This document shows, piece after piece, positions 63,985 through 64,000 of a DNA stretch of 64,000 nucleotides (positions are counted from its first letter, which is position 1; the number at the start of each line of letters is the position of its first letter). The position numbers were made by a program, and so were the translations under genes. Origin of the DNA: Psychrobacter alimentarius (GTDB lineage: Bacteria > Pseudomonadota > Gammaproteobacteria > Pseudomonadales > Moraxellaceae); assembly GCF_001606025.1 (NCBI RefSeq), contig NZ_CP014945.1:1550001-1614000 (forward strand). The letters are read 5' to 3'. Under the pieces are notes generated by a model. It did no database searches. It was not told the DNA's origin and saw nothing but the letters and a program-made list of their open reading frames with translations.

Positions 63985-64000
63985 ATGACGGATACAACGA
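63985..64000 (+). CDS. Start of a gene running off the window
   Basis: An ATG preceded by AAAAAAGGAATTGTT, a strong ribosome binding site, opens MTDTT before the window ends. Only five codons are visible, so nothing can be said about the product. Confidence 0.5.

Noticed and set aside
1..64000. CRISPR array, rRNA operon, prophage or intact IS
   Set aside because: No regularly spaced repeats, rRNA-like sequence, phage structural genes or complete transposase were found on reading both strands.

Overview
The window looks like a chromosomal segment of a Moraxellaceae gammaproteobacterium, most likely Psychrobacter. I judge this from the protein flavour, low-to-middling GC, the order pqqA-B-C-D-E-dipeptidase, large recC-recB-recD genes and several short Moraxellaceae-type hypothetical genes. 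It is mostly metabolic and housekeeping sequence with small decayed accessory patches. No rRNA, CRISPR array, prophage or intact insertion sequence is visible.

Layout. 1-2.1 kb: end of a zinc-type alcohol dehydrogenase, then a patch of toxin leftovers with a SUKH-type immunity gene and an ankyrin-repeat gene. 2.1-6.5 kb: a complete pqq operon on the minus strand, including a 24-residue pqqA and a terminator between pqqA and pqqB. 6.7-9.5 kb: a parvulin, a decayed stretch, and an isolated TIGR04141/DUF6119-like gene. 9.7-20.9 kb: an old-yellow-enzyme reductase, then an IclR-regulated carboxylate catabolic cluster (MFS importer, acyl-CoA dehydrogenase, enoyl-CoA hydratase, 3-hydroxyacyl-CoA dehydrogenase, oxoadipyl-type thiolase, CoA ligase, thioesterase). 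That cluster carries palindromic sites in its promoters and a deletion scar joining thiolase and ligase.

20.9-26.7 kb: two TerC-family membrane proteins and a DedA protein, set among transposase relics (two IS3-like, one IS1595-like) and two dead copies of the 5' end of a Fic/DUF4172 gene. 26.8-30.9 kb: two LysR/DMT-exporter pairs. 31.7-39.1 kb: a phytase-like esterase and a LysR-lldP-dld-lldD lactate oxidation locus. 39.2-42.9 kb: a GC-rich transglutaminase gene that looks imported, a Thr/Asp-rich lipoprotein, tRNA-Arg(CCT), and a membrane-anchored ModA-like protein.

43.3-54.6 kb: recC, recB and recD in one direction, then a hypoxanthine phosphoribosyltransferase. 56.3-63.8 kb: CstA transporter, a 97-residue protein ending in Cys-Cys, an ArsA/Get3-like ATPase, a DUF3482 GTPase, a sterol-desaturase-family membrane enzyme and a DUF2868 membrane protein. 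This last block is the best candidate for an incompletely described system. Next in interest are the IclR operator set, the thiolase-ligase deletion and the orphan toxin/immunity patch. All family assignments come from reading motifs by eye; no database search was run.
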